Assembly: GCA_964017045.1 (NCBI GenBank)
Contig: OZ024794.1
Location: forward strand, 34,489,182-34,553,181
Origin: Omphiscola glabra
Taxonomy: Eukaryota; Mollusca; Gastropoda; Lymnaeidae
Direction: 5' to 3'
DNA length: 64,000 nt
Position 1 is the first letter of the stretch; every line of letters starts with the position of its first letter. Shown in pieces: positions 48,701 to 60,700 of this stretch. The translations under genes were made by a program, and so were the position numbers. The notes beneath the pieces are model-generated. The model was given only the letters and a program-made list of their open reading frames with translations. It was not told the DNA's origin and did not search any database.

Positions 48701-50334
48701 AAAATGTTGAGAATGGAGCTATCCGCACGACCGTCGAGTTCCAGCGAGACATGATGCTGATGTTCACCAATGCTATTATGTACAATTCCTCCAACCACAA
48801 TGTGTTCAAAATGGCAAAGGAGATGTATGATGATGTGATGCAGCACATTGAGGTAGGAAAATCTCAACCTCAACTTTAAACTTTTACATTTCAACTGTTG
48901 TTCAAAATGCAATCTCATATAATTTCTCTTAAAAACCAGTTAAAGACATAAAAGAGTATGAGTAAGCAGGGAAGGTTGGGGGTATGACATAATGAGCATA
49001 AAGTTGTGTGAATCTTGTCGCACTGTTCATTTTAAATAGAGATGATTTACAAATAGTTAATCTAACAAAAAGTTTATGATTGTCTCAACTGCCTTTTTCT
49101 CCCATCCATTTATCCCTATGCATTTATTTACATTATCATCATCATTGCTTTCATGTCTCATTCATTTCTTGCTGAATTTATATTTTTTAAAATTTGGATA
49201 GATTTTCCAGAAAGAGTGTAATATTTTTGTATTTAAAATGCGTTTTTCCTTTAATAGAATTTTACTGAAATTCAAAATCTCCTTGCAATTCCTTGCTGTA
49301 TTTCAGTGTAATTGCCTTGTCATTCAATATTAAAACAAAATTCAAATTGGCATCATATCATCTCATCACAAACTCCTTCATCCCTACACTTTGCTATTAA
49401 ATTTTTAGCAATATGTCAACACACAGATGATGATACAAACCACAGATGCAAAGAACCTTCGCCAGTCTCGAAGACCAGACACGTCAGACAAGGTAAACAA
49501 GCTAACTTAATAAGATACAAGAACTTGTGATAAATTTGTCTCCCTTCTGCATCATGTTTCAATTTTCCTCAGATTTCATAGTAATTCTGACAATCCCTGT
49601 TTTATTAATGAGTGCTGATTTTAAGTTCCTTGAAAAGATTTTCGGATTCCAGCTCAAATTATATATGAGCTGGAAAGATCAAGCACAGATTTGCTAACAT
49701 CAGGTAACAAGAAGTTTAAGGTGATTATGTTCTAAAGATAATTTGTCAAAACTTCATTAGAATGCCTGCACATTTAATTTAGTTTAGTTAAACATTTAAC
49801 ATAGTAGGCTTCACCCAACCGATATTTCCAGAGTATGGTCCATAAGCAGGCCTGCACAACTCAAAATATGAGGCGGGCTGTAATACTTTATGAAAAACTT
49901 GTGCTGGCTGAAAGAAAATAGGACAGTGGGAAAAACTATTAAGAAAATAATATTAAAAAATAATATCTCATTGCATCGCGGGGTGCAAAGTGGACTCTGG
50001 ATGGGCTGCATGTGGGCCATATGTTGCGCAGGCCTGGCCCATAGTAAACAAATATGTTTTATTTGTGAAAATTTGATCTTTTTTACACTTATTTTATGCA
50101 GAAATGTGTGTTTAACATTCATTTGCTTAATGAACATCATATGGACTAGGACTCAAAATTATGGTGTTTTTTTTAAAGTGCTCTATAATGAATATGTTTC
50201 ATTATCATAACTGGATATTTTAAATAACTTAACAGGAAGACGATGTCAAAAAAAGGAGACTATCGGTTGACCAATTCGAAGCTGGAGGCAAAACAAAGAA
50301 AAGGAAAACAAGACTGGATGAAACATTGGCTTAA
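38828..50334 (+). CDS. BRD8: Bromodomain-containing protein 8 (initiator exon not found)
   Basis: Acetyl-lysine reader subunit of the NuA4/TIP60 histone acetyltransferase complex, nuclear. Nineteen exons in phase: 38828-38918, 39210-39279, 39965-40014, 40170-40292, 40907-40987, 41201-41277, 41591-41670, 41833-42000, 42162-42285, 43135-43329, 44626-44849, 45110-45263, 45922-45974, 46438-46592, 48019-48099, 48348-48416, 48675-48852, 49409-49492, 50236-50334; 2,156 nt, about 718 aa. The N-terminus has the BRD8 SANT-like block (VWSTREKLCLASAV, GDQNWVSVSRAIKPYA, RPPDWF), then a coiled-coil stretch, the conserved APTLSRLL, an acidic Glu-rich middle, an AT-hook-like RGRRGRPRSAKSR, and one bromodomain (IMLVWRAAATHKYANVFLHP, RPMDLSTIKKN, acetyl-lysine-binding Asn in MYNSS). 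The tail is basic (KKRRLSVDQF, KTKKRKTRL), a likely NLS. Exon 38828 enters in phase 1, so a short ATG exon lies upstream. Donor 40293 is GTCAGT, less usual. Confidence 0.95.
39409..39898. mobile_element. hAT-type non-autonomous element, 490 bp, in BRD8 intron
   Basis: Left CAACGGTGGCCAAACC and right GGTCTGGCCACCCCTG inverted ends, perfect 8-bp duplication TTCTATAA at 39401-39408 and 39899-39906 fitting the hAT preference nTnnnnAn. It contains a 31-bp tandem duplication (TTGTGTAACTGTAACGCATA..., about 39643-39705). Non-coding. Confidence 0.9.
42749..42786. repeat. (AT)n microsatellite in BRD8 intron
   Basis: Nineteen uninterrupted AT dinucleotides between TACC and CTCC. Confidence 0.97.
44349..44546. 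mobile_element. SPIN/Charlie-like hAT MITE, 198 bp, in BRD8 intron
   Basis: Left CAGTGGTTCTCAACCTTCTT, right AGGTTGAGAACCGCTG. Read from the right it gives CAGCGGTTCTCAACCTGTGG, GTCGCGACCCCTTTGGGGGT, then GGGGTCGCCTAAGACCATC and, near the other end, GAGGAACTGTATTAAAGGGT. These are the hallmark segments of SPIN-group hAT elements. Perfect 8-bp duplication TTCTAGAG (44341-44348 and 44547-44554) fits their NTCTAGAN target. Too short for transposase. The central part may belong to a sister family, so exact subfamily is open. Confidence 0.92.
46075..46190. mobile_element. Solo left end of a hAT MITE
   Basis: CAGTGGTCGGCAAATCGCGG, then CTCACGATC, resembles the left terminus of the 39409 element. 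No matching right end downstream, so truncated. In the BRD8 intron 45975-46437. Confidence 0.5.
46714..47834. mobile_element. ~1.1-kb non-autonomous DNA transposon in BRD8 intron
   Basis: Ends AGAGATGGGAATCAAACC and GGTCGAATCCTATCTCT are inverted repeats. AGATAGAATT occurs on both sides (46704-46713 and 47835-47844), a 10-bp match that includes the target duplication. Subterminal GTTGGCAAGG/CACCAGCAGGG motifs recur at the right end as GTTGTCAGCAGGGTT. A GTAGTGGCGTAGCTAAG start near 47153 suggests a MITE nested within, and a 23-bp tandem duplication lies at about 47424-47470. Not coding. Confidence 0.7.
49847..50036. mobile_element. hAT-like MITE with CAGGCCTGCACAAC ends, copy 1
   Basis: Left CAGGCCTGCACAACTC and right TTGCGCAGGCCTG, 190 bp, in the last BRD8 intron. 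Flanks (TCCATAAG / GCCCATAG) are only roughly alike. Same family as 51897-52072. Confidence 0.8.
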
Positions 50335-50386
50335 ATTTTTTTTTTTGTAAAATGCATATTTCATGTTTGTAAAAGATTGCAACCTG

Positions 50387-50392
50387 AATAAA
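50387..50392 (+). terminator. BRD8 poly(A) signal
   Basis: AATAAA 53 bases after the BRD8 stop codon, followed by a T-rich stretch (CATTTTTTTTTC) suitable as the downstream element. It predicts a very short 3' UTR. Confidence 0.75.
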
Positions 50393-50647
50393 AGAATTTC
50401 AAACTGCACTCATTTTTTTTTCTTCTGCTCTCTGTTGTCAGCTGTAGTTTGATATATTAACACAGTTTTTATCCTCGTGGGTTACACATCTGAAAAACAT
50501 GTCCAACCCAATATTTATGATCGTACAGTTATGCCCTCAAACTAGTTCTGAATTTTTCAACACAAGTTTTAAGCATGTACACCAAAAAAAAATGTTTATT
50601 CAGAATTCCCATTTAGCCGATTTATGGGTGTTACATATGACCTAAAT

Positions 50648-50796
50648 CTAATCTAATCTACTTTAGAAAAACAGTAACCTATCGAGCCGAAGCTCATGAA
50701 GCCCAACGCACCCTCCGCTAAGCTCAACTGGCCATCAACTACTCCCCTCAGAAGTCTTTATTCCAGTCGGGCCGCGACTTTCTAGGGATGACCTTT
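50648..50796 (-). mobile_element. Short retrotransposed element (SINE or truncated LINE) with 14-bp target duplication
   Basis: Flanked by perfect 14-bp direct repeats CATATGACCTAAAT (50634-50647 and 50797-50810). Minus-strand sense ends in a GATTAGATTAG tail. Body of 149 bp contains AGTCGCGGCCCGACTGG and AGCTTCGGCTCG. Duplication length and a repetitive 3' tail indicate LINE-type integration. No protein and no tRNA fold recognised. Confidence 0.8.
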
Positions 50797-51089
50797 CATA
50801 TGACCTAAATGAATTAGGCTATTCACAGTGAGATTTTAAATGAACTCGACATTTTTCCTTCCCTTTTGGTCTCCATTGTTCAAATTTTTGTCTATTTGAG
50901 TGTTATTTGTCTAGCCTTCTGTAACTTTCAATTATCTTGCTGACTGCTGGCTTTTTTTTAGAATTAAATAGAAATCAATACTTCATGTAGTCTCTAAAAC
51001 TAAAATTGTTGAAAACTGACAGAGAAAACTTGTAAATCATACCTAAAGCCTTATCCCCTAACCAACTTTTACAAACAAGCTTTAATCAA

Positions 51090-51400
51090 GACAGACCTAA
51101 TTGAAAAGAAAGAAAATTATGGACCCATTACATAGAATGATAGCTACAGAAAATAACTTAGCATTCTACCCAGAGGATTTAATCAAAATTTACACTGGAT
51201 CAGCTTTCAAAGGATCTCTACATGTCATGCAGGCTACCATGGACACATAGAGTACCCAGGAAGATGATCTAATACCTGTCTGCAATCTTCACAGTTCAGC
51301 AGAGCAAACAAAGAAATGTCGTAAATCAATTCAAGCAGCTGAGCATCAAGATCTCGTAACAGTAAAATCGCTACTTCTGAAAATAATTAAATAGTTGAAC
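51090..51400 (+). mobile_element. Degenerate RNase H region of a LINE, left part
   Basis: Translated plus-strand DLIKIYTGSAFKGSLH resembles the start of the RNase H domain of Jockey/I-like LINEs (usually TDGS, here the Asp codon is lost). It follows AFYPED and breaks soon after by frameshift. The matching zinc-binding C-terminus is seen at 52700-52790, so the element is probably split by the insertions between. Weakly supported. Confidence 0.45.
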
Positions 51401-51896
51401 AAAATATGCTTAGGCATGAAAAAAAGACAGGACAATTAAATGGACGTTTTGGCCTTAAAAATTCTTCAGCAGGCAATACAATAATAAAAAAGATACATTT
51501 AAATAAAAAATTGAACTTTTGGTTTAAAAGACCTCAGTAATGTCAATGTAGCTCAAAGCTCAAAACTATTTTTCTTATTGTTAGAGAATAGTTAAAACCA
51601 AAGGTGCATTATCAAAACAGAAGCTAAAGACCAAAACATGCCTGTCACATAATTAGGTGGTGCCTACTGTTAGTATTTAATATTTAATCATTATTAATGT
51701 AAGGTTAAACATATTCCTCGAAACTTATACAGCCAAGCTAACCTTGCAATGGATACCAGGACTCCACATTTTAAGGTGGAATTGAGAGAGCAAACTGGCA
51801 AAACAGAGAGCATCCAATGACAGCCCAACATACCTACTTCACTCAACACTGTGAGGCAGAATATCAGAGCTAACAAAAAAGATGAGTGGTTTAAAG

Positions 51897-52072
51897 CAGG
51901 CCTGCACAACCTAAGGCCCGGCAGCATCCACCTTGCGGCCTGCAAAGAAACGAAATATTCTTAAAAGCTTCTCTCCCACCCCCCACCTCCTCCATCCTAT
52001 TTTTCTTTCGACCCACACAGGTTTTTCGTTAAGTATTTCGTCCCGCTTTACATTTTGAGTTGTGCAGGCCAG
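51897..52072. mobile_element. hAT-like MITE with CAGGCCTGCACAAC ends, copy 2
   Basis: Left CAGGCCTGCACAACCTAAGG, right GAGTTGTGCAGGCCAG, 176 bp, perfect 8-bp duplication GTTTAAAG at 51889-51896 and 52073-52080 (fits nTnnnnAn). Confidence 0.88.
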
Positions 52073-52129
52073 GTTTAAAGGATGTGTGTTCACAAACACG
52101 ACCAGATCAAATAAATAAAGGCACAAACA

Positions 52130-52690
52130 GATAATTGTCAAATGTTTTGCCCAGACCACAACAGCACTAAAGAGGCTCAAGAAAATATGGAACGACAAAA
52201 ATATAGCCCCCAGCACCAAAATCAGGCTGATGCGCTCATTAATCCTCTCCATTTTCTTATATGCCTGTGAGTCCTGGACATTAACGGCAGAACTTGAAAA
52301 GAAAATAAAGGCGATGGAGATGAGATGTTTCAGAGGCATTCTTGGCATCTGCTATAGAGACCATATCACCAATGAACAAGTGAGAGAAAGGATTCGTCAA
52401 GCACCTGGGCAGTACGATGACCTCCTGGCGTCTGTAAAAAAGCGCAAACTTGAATGGTATGGCCACACGACCAGAAAACAAGGGCTCGCCAAAGAAATAT
52501 TGCAGGGCACAACTAGAGGAGGAAGAAGAAGAGGAAGACAGAGAAAAAGATGGGAAGATAACATCAAAGAGTGGACAGGATTACAACTAGGCAATGCTAT
52601 GCATAGGGCAGGAGACCGAGAGGAATGGAGAAGAATAGTTTTTATGTCATCTGTGGCGCCCCAATGGTCGAAAGACTACGGGACATGATG
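52130..52690 (+). mobile_element. 5'-truncated RTE-like LINE, long intact C-terminal frame
   Basis: An open frame of about 180 codons (up to the stop near 52688) reads TTTALKRLKKIWNDKNIAPS, RSLILSIFLYACESWTLTAE, KKIKAMEMRCFRGILGI, YRDHITNEQVRERIR, KKRKLEWYGHTTRKQGLAKE, RGGRRRGRQRKRWEDNIKEW. This is the C-terminal region after the reverse transcriptase core of endonuclease-reverse transcriptase LINEs. The 3' end carries GATGATGATGA. The frame has no stop over 0.55 kb, so insertion is comparatively recent. No catalytic domain is present. Confidence 0.9.
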
Positions 52691-52696
52691 ATGATG

Positions 52697-52830
52697 AACC
52701 ATATAAAACAGCAATGTGCCCCTTCTGCAGACATCCAAATGATACATTAACACAACATCTCTTTCACTGCCCAGTTTTACATTAACACAACACCTCTTTC
52801 ACTGCCCAGTTTTTCGCCTTAAGTACCTGC
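52697..52830 (+). mobile_element. LINE C-terminal zinc-binding remnant plus 35-bp duplication
   Basis: YKTAMCPFCRHPNDTLTQHL + FHCP looks like the C-x2-C...H...C tail after RNase H domains of LINEs. The segment ACATTAACACAACA[T/C]CTCT through CCCAGTTTT is directly duplicated (about 52746-52815). Confidence 0.45.
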
Positions 52831-53660
52831 CAAAGATACCACAATACGCCAACACTTATATACAAAGGAAAAAACAGCTGCAGAGAGTGTGAAATATCTT
52901 CACAATTGTCTTGGGCTGAAGGCCACATGAACAAATTGCTACTGGATCTGGATGATTATCCTTCCCCTTTTTTTTACTACAAGCATTGAAGTAAAAAGCT
53001 AGTGTAATATAATAAATTTGGCCATAATTCATTCCTGTTTGCAAGTCAACACATCCTGTGGGAAGAGTTTGAAACAATGTTGTAGGGAGAGGGGGGCACA
53101 CACTGTTGTAGGGGGGGGGGCACTACTTTTTTCAGTCCATATTATTATCATATGTTTGTTTCATGTATGTTTTGTCACCAAGCGTCATAAAATCTACTAA
53201 TTTGAAATTAATTATGAATCTCATGATATCTTTTATTCTGATTATGAACCAAATGATGTTTTTTTGTGCCTCAAATATGAACTCTTTCTAATTATTAACG
53301 TAAGATCCATATTTTAGCAAAGATGCTAAGGTGAAGACTGGTGGCTGTCATGGTGATCAGGTAACAAGAAAACTTTGTTGTTATAATTTTTAATTGTGAT
53401 GCAAAATGGTTTCGAGCAAGCCAGGTCTGAGCATTTGGAAATGACTTGAAAAATACCTGATTATACACCACTCATCACAGACATATCTGCAATAGCTTAT
53501 CAACATCCTGAATCCTATCTACATTAAACAGGAGCCAAGCCAGAATGATCAATACATTGATCGTGGGCCCTTAAGATATAGCAGAAGAAGATTTGATCAA
53601 GAAAACAAGTGCCCTGAATTGTGTGTACACATGTTGTCTTTACAAATAAAACATTAAATT

Positions 53661-54700
53661 AAATATTTTGTGGTTAATACAATTTATTTTGGCTCATTCC
53701 ACATTGTTCATTCACACAGTGACTTTGAGATCTCGACCTATATAGCCTTGATAAGCATATTATAAAATTTAGCTTAACTTTATTAATAATATTTTTTTTA
53801 AATACACAAGGATATCTTTAAAAATGATTTTGCAGTCTTACTAAATGACCAAACAAAAACTTAGTTAGTTTACAAGACTCCTCATTCTAAAGTCATGCTA
53901 TTCACACACACAAACACCAAAAACTTAAGAAAACCAGCTGTTATTTAATATTTTTAATTACAAAACAAAAAACATCATGCACTGAATTAACTCCTTGTGA
54001 TCAATGATGATCACAAACCAGTATTGACAAAAAAAATCTGAAATTATCAAATTATTTACAAACTTAATTAAAAGAAACATGGTTTCTAAGTTGATAATAA
54101 TCTTGCATGTTTTCATTACAATATGCTTCAAAAGGGCGTTTATTTATAATCAAATAGCATGAGAACATAAATTCAAAATGACAAGAGCATTGTACATTTT
54201 GTAGAACTTGAAACTATAACTACTAAAAATAGTTATGTCAGTTTAGTCACACATTTTGAAAATAACACTTTGTGACTATGTTAATTTTATAAAATAACAA
54301 ATAATAGAAGTAGAAGTTTTGATACAAATGCTTGAAATTCAACAAATGTAAAAAAAATATTTAAAAATTAATAAAACTCACTATTTTGTGAGGGGTAATG
54401 TATTTATAAATAATTTATATATTGGTAATAAGGGGGAGAGACTGCAATCAGGTTAGAAAAAAGGAAATCCGTGAAGCAACGTTGTTTCTTTTAGTTCCAG
54501 GTTTTCCCATACTTTGTTTCACTGTTTACTTATTTATATTTTATAGTTTTATAAAAATTTATGTCATGTTTGAGTAACTATATTTCTTGAATCCATTTAT
54601 TCAATACTGATGACATAATGTAGGTATTCACTTTGATAACCATCATAAAAATATGGCATAGATAATGCTTTACTTTTGGTGTTTATCATGAGCTCTACTC
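53661..54700. other. AT-rich interval between convergent genes
   Basis: Contains the probable DENND10 3' UTR near its right side (minus-strand AATAAA about 54596). Nothing else recognised. Confidence 0.4.
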
Positions 54701-54739
54701 ATTCATGGTCAGGCACAGTTATATTTTCCTAAACAACAT

Positions 54740-57700
54740 TTACAGTTGGACAAGACCCTCTGAGGCTGCTAGGCTGAACAAGAAATTCTCAGTAGCTGGG
54801 GGCAACTTTCTTTCTTTCAGTGTTTCCAAGGTGAAGGAAAGTTTACCATCGGCACCTTTTGTGGCAAGTGACTTCAGGTTGTTCAATAAATCTTTGGTCT
54901 TAGTTTCTATTGCCTGAAAAAAAAAAAAAAAAAAAGGCAATGGTAAAAAAAGATACTCTCTTCTTCATCAACAGTTTATGTAACAATTTGTAGAAATGTT
55001 TCGATCTGCTACTAAGTAACAATAAATTGGATGTGTATGGACTTCTGCTTATGTCTGCTTCAACCAGGTACATGGCGCAGGGTTATGGACTTCACAATAT
55101 TTAAAAAATAAAATAATGGCCAAGTATTTGAATAAAAAGACACGCTAGTTCCAAATAATTTGCTGCTCCAATGATTTAAATGTGCTTTTAATAAGTGAAA
55201 ATAAAGCTTAGATACAATGTTTTCAGATTAAGTCTTGTTCTGTCACAATCCAACAAAGTCTATTCTGCTCATTTCATTTATAATATTTTTTTAAAATCTG
55301 GTGTATATAAATGGCTGCCCTGTATAATGTAGGCCCTATAGCCTAATTAAACAGAATAAACTGGATATTTATTTTTTCTCCCTATATATAAATCATGTGT
55401 TTGTGTATAACTAATCAACCTTACCTTGATAATGTCAAGGTCTGATGTTTCTGATTCAGCTTTTTCTACCATCAATAATGCTATTTCTTTGTGCAATTTA
55501 CCCATTGCAAGGGATTCTGATGAAAAGTAACATGGATGCCATTAATTAAATATAAATGGATTTATTAACTGACCCTTTCATCAATTAACATGGAACAATC
55601 TTTTCTGTACAAATAATTGGATGGTAGTTGTTGAATGACAATTTTTTAAAACTCAGCCCATCAAATGTTAAGTTTTATGTATAGTGTTTACATTTTGTAA
55701 TTTTGTGTATGTGCACTGTTTTATTCAATGAAAAAGCTATTCATATCTCATCTCTTAAAATGTATTTAAAAATTCCCTGTGGCCTCTCTCTTAGGAAAAA
55801 AGCTTTTACTTTGGCCTAAACTTACCTTTGGCATGTGCAGCTATAAAAATTTGACTATTAGGAGCATTGACAAAGATATCATAGAGGTCTGTCCTGAAAA
55901 GTTTTGAGTAAAAAAAAACAGATTAGATTGCTTGTGCTTAGAGTGAAAGATTTACCAAAAAATCTAATGATAGCTTTGTAAAGACCATTATAATGTTTAA
56001 AAAGTGGGAGGTTTTTGTGTGAGTACTTTTTTTAAAAATCTCAAAGCCCACTGTAAAAGATCTCAAATTTGTGAGGAATTTTTTTTGTTAAATGTGTTAT
56101 TAGACTGTGTACAATATAAAGTTTCAAAATACAAAGAAATCTCAAAAGACTTATTTTTATTCTTAACTATTTAACAACTATTACATATGTTTAATGTTAC
56201 ATATAACATGAGCAATAAATAAAAAATAAAATGGATAATTCTATTTCTCTTTACTGGAGTCACGTTTAGATTTGCTGATCCACAGAACTAAGTGCTTTAT
56301 TTTAAAACATCTATTTTACATAAGATGTTCAACATACCTGCCTTCCACAGCAGCTTCAGTAAAACCTGCTACATAATGTGAATTGGACTTGAGGTATTCT
56401 ATTTCTCCTTCTGTAAGTTGTACATTTGGATGAACAATATTCCAGTTCTGTCTGTGCCAGGCAAATGCTGGAATGGCTCTATGTGTAACACAAATAGTAA
56501 TTTTAAGGTCCTGGCTAATGTGAATAATGGATACAAAACTGAGTAGTCTCAACTTAGACAGGAGGAATCATTTGCAAAGTGATTTTAAAGACATTCCAAT
56601 TGAAAATATTTTTTATTATCATTGGCTTCATAAAATTCATCAACTAATTGTTTTAAATTGACACATTAATGGCAAAAATTTGAATTTATTTCAAGAGGTT
56701 TTATGTGTAGCATAGATTTTTTTTAAACTTGACTTCTCAACACACCTGTAAAGGGTTGCCAGGTCAGACATTTTATATCCATAAGCTTTACATTTCTGTG
56801 CATATTTTATTTAAAACTCAGTTGTTTTGTTTTTGTGTTGATGGTATGAATTATTTAAAATACAGATGTTACTGGAATCTTAAAGTTTTACCTCTGAAAA
56901 TAAGCAGACAAACCCACCACCTGTTACGTTAAAGACAAAATGAAGTAAATAGTATAGCTAATTACCTTGTATATTCAAGTAGATTCCCTAGTGAGTGTGG
57001 TGGGAAATACACAGCAATCCTTTTCTTAAGCAGCACTGCTGTATAGATCAGGATGGTTTCTAGGCCAAATGTTTGAATTAAATCTAGAAAAATAAAGGAT
57101 GGGAAAAAAACATATTCCTTGAACAATTTAATTTTGTAAAAAAATTTTGTTGTTGAAATAGGCCAAGTTGACTATAATTAATTTAAAAAGAAAGGAACTA
57201 GGGAAAAAAAAGCTTATTACATCTCATATATCATGGACATAACCTCATAAAATAACATTTCTAAAGTTTAGAGCCAGATATGCTTTTTAAACATTTTTTT
57301 CTTCTCCTCAATAAAAAAAATATCTATCTATATTTATCAATATCTATCAATATATCTATTCAACCAATCAATCTATCTATGAATCAATCAATATCAATCA
57401 ATCAATCAATATCTATAAAAATCAATCTATCAAGCAACTAACTAACCAACCAACCCATCCATCCATTCATCCATCTGTCCATCCATCCATCCATTTATCC
57501 ACCTACCCATCCACCCTTCTATCTCATCACTAACTCTAATCTATCCATCCATCCATCTACACCTATCTCTCAATAATTATCTATCTATCAATCTAGCAAT
57601 TCATCCCTCCATCTTATCTATCCATATTTATCCATCAATTCATCCATCTATATATATAATTATAATAATTCTTGAGTGGATCTTGTCTGGCTTGCTCTCA

Positions 57701-60700
57701 ATGGGCACAATGATGAGACCTCTTTAGCTGCTTCCCCCTTAGTATGCACTAAATGTACACAAAAGAAAAAATATAACTAAACATTGGTGGCTATAAGGAG
57801 CGCCATCTGGAATTATTATTATAGATTGTGCACCTCTTTTCGCATTTAAACGTAGATGTTTCTTATGTAATGCTACAGACATATTTCCTACTGAGCGTAG
57901 AGCTTCAGAAAGAACGTAAGAAACCAGCAACTTTATTTGCAGCAAAAAAAGTATGTATAATGAAGCAATCAGAGAGACCCTATGATGTACATACCTTTAA
58001 TACAACACTTTCCATAAGCCTGCTGCTTGCTGAAATCATTGACTGAGAATTTTCCATTTTCATCGCTGTTGCATGTGCCTTTAGTAATTACAGATAAATA
58101 CCCCTCTAGCATAGTTGCTGCACTTCCTGTCTTTTTATATTGCCGCCCAAATATTTGACATAGTGCTGAGTATTTCTCAGGGTTAAAATCTCTACATAGA
58201 AGTACTACAGTAAACTGAACAACCTGCAATATACATAATCAGAAGCAAAATATTTAAGAGATGGGTAAAATCCAGGGATAAAAAATTGTAAGCAGAGTTG
58301 CACCAAAATGCAAGAAAACTTTTTGTGATGTTGATTACTAGTTATAGCAAATCTAAATTTGTATCTTTCATTTTAATTAAAAAATCATAAATAATAATCA
58401 GAACGAGCTACCTGTGGCAATGATGTATCATCTGTGGTTACATCCATGAGCTGAATGTAATACCATTTCTGCTTCCATTGTCCATACACAAAATTGACGG
58501 GCAAAGAACTGTCACTACCAAGATTGGATTTTGAAATAAGAAACTCTCTCTGCTCTGGTGATATTGATGGATATGACCAGGTCCACAGCACATCATTATT
58601 CCTATCCTTCTCTAATTATGATTTCAAAGAGAAACATTTTTCATGATTTAAATCTTCAGAATCAGGGAATATTTTGAATAAGTGATAAAATCTTATTAAC
58701 ATAATTCAACTTGTCTGTTCAACTATATTTATTACTCAATGTAGCCAAAATTTGATTTAAAATGAATTCAACTATTGTGACACACCAGTCTGTAGCAGAA
58801 GGTTCATGTCTCGCATGATTTTGATATAATTTATAAATGTAAAATAACTACAAAATTAAAAAGAAACTCAAGATAACATGTTAAGATATTATAATACATC
58901 TAATGTAATTTCATTATAATAATTAGCTTGAATGCTCCCCTTCATACACAAAGCCGATATAAATTTTAATAGTTGTATGATGTTGTATCCAAGAAATAAT
59001 TAATAGTTTAAACTCAGTTTAAGTTTGTTGAAAGTTTAAAAACTCAGCAATAGAGTAAAAATAGGGTTTTTTAAATAAAAGATAGAAAACCATTACTATT
59101 CAAAACATGAAAATATTTGCTACCTAACTCATTAAGATTTGAATATTACAATTAATTATTAATATTATGCCAATATCTGGGTTAAGATACCAAAGCCATT
59201 TTTATTTATATTTTTAATAAGATCACTCACTTTTTTCATTTTAATTTTATGATAAAATCTATGGCTTTGGCCACGAGAGACTATATTTTTTTTAGTGTTG
59301 CTTATCCTTATGTGAATCTTTAAATTATCCTTAAATTGATGATGATCAGTCACACTTTTTTTTCAAATGGAGCAGGCACAGTGTATCAAATTGAAATCAT
59401 TATTTACTGTCTGGTTAAATAAGTTTATTTTATTTGAATATTGTAAAATAATTTATTACCGGTATTTAAATAAGATGATCAACAAACAATGTAAAATGGA
59501 AAGTAAGTTGAAAAGAAAACACACATTTATAGTATAATTGAAATTAATATTTTATTTGTCATTTAATAACTGTCACATAATTCTGTAAAAAAATGAAATA
59601 AAGACAGCGCATTAATAAAAGCAAAGACATTAACTGGACATCAAATCTAATTTTACAAATTCACTTTTTTACTCCTTCAAGTATATTGAGGCAGAACTAA
59701 TTTATTGGACAATTACTTTAAAACAATTTTCATCTGACAATATTTTGATAATTTCCAAAATGAATAATTTGGGCTTGATATTGATATCATTCATGTTCAT
59801 AATGGAAATATTTTACCATTGGCCAACGGCATACATTTCTCTCTATGCAGTAGGATTGGTCTCACATCTATTTCTTGCTAAAAATTTTTGAGTCTAGATA
59901 CTTTCACAATATTGATTTGTATAGCACTGAGAAGCAACTCCTGCATTCAAGTCAGGTTCATGACTTTTTTGCAGGACCTAATTTCCTGAAAGTTTTTTAA
60001 TTAAATTGCTACTTCTCAAACGTACACTGAACCGTACACTGAAAGTTGATATTTATTCTACTTTTTCCTCTGTCTTTTCCAATAAAAAGTATAATTGCCA
60101 ATAGTACCTTTTACATCATCAACATCATCCTTATATTCTTCTGACTGAGAATCTCTCTAACGAATTTCAACTGCATTTTGGCTCTCTGTGTCAACCTCCT
60201 CATCCTTAGAAGATCTTCGAAAAGTATTCTTTTAATTTCCTCTATATCATTGAGAATCATAAGATCAAACATTTTCGTAACAACCTTCCATGTTACTATT
60301 GTTACAAGACAGTAGAAGCAACCTGCGATATAATAAAGATCAATATAAATATATCATTTACGCGCAATGTATCAATTTGATATTTACTATTTAAAAACAC
60401 ACAGACATTATTTAAAAATAAGATAATGTATCACATATATGTAAAAATGTGAAAAAAAATTAACTTACCAGAGCAAGAAAATAATACTATTGTCAAACTT
60501 CAAAAAAGTATTGTGCAAAGGCACTGTGTACCAATTTGAACAAAACAGCCAAAATCTGCACTCTAAAAGCATTTTCTGCACACTAAATGGTCTTGGGCTA
60601 TAAAGGAAAGCATTAAGCTACTGATAAGCAGAGCACACTGTTAACTCTTATAAACGTGTGTAAAACAAAAACAGTTGGCTTGTATCAATCTGATCAGATG

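Noticed and set aside
50648..50796. tRNA gene
   Set aside because: No complete A/B box pair or cloverleaf could be found in either strand.
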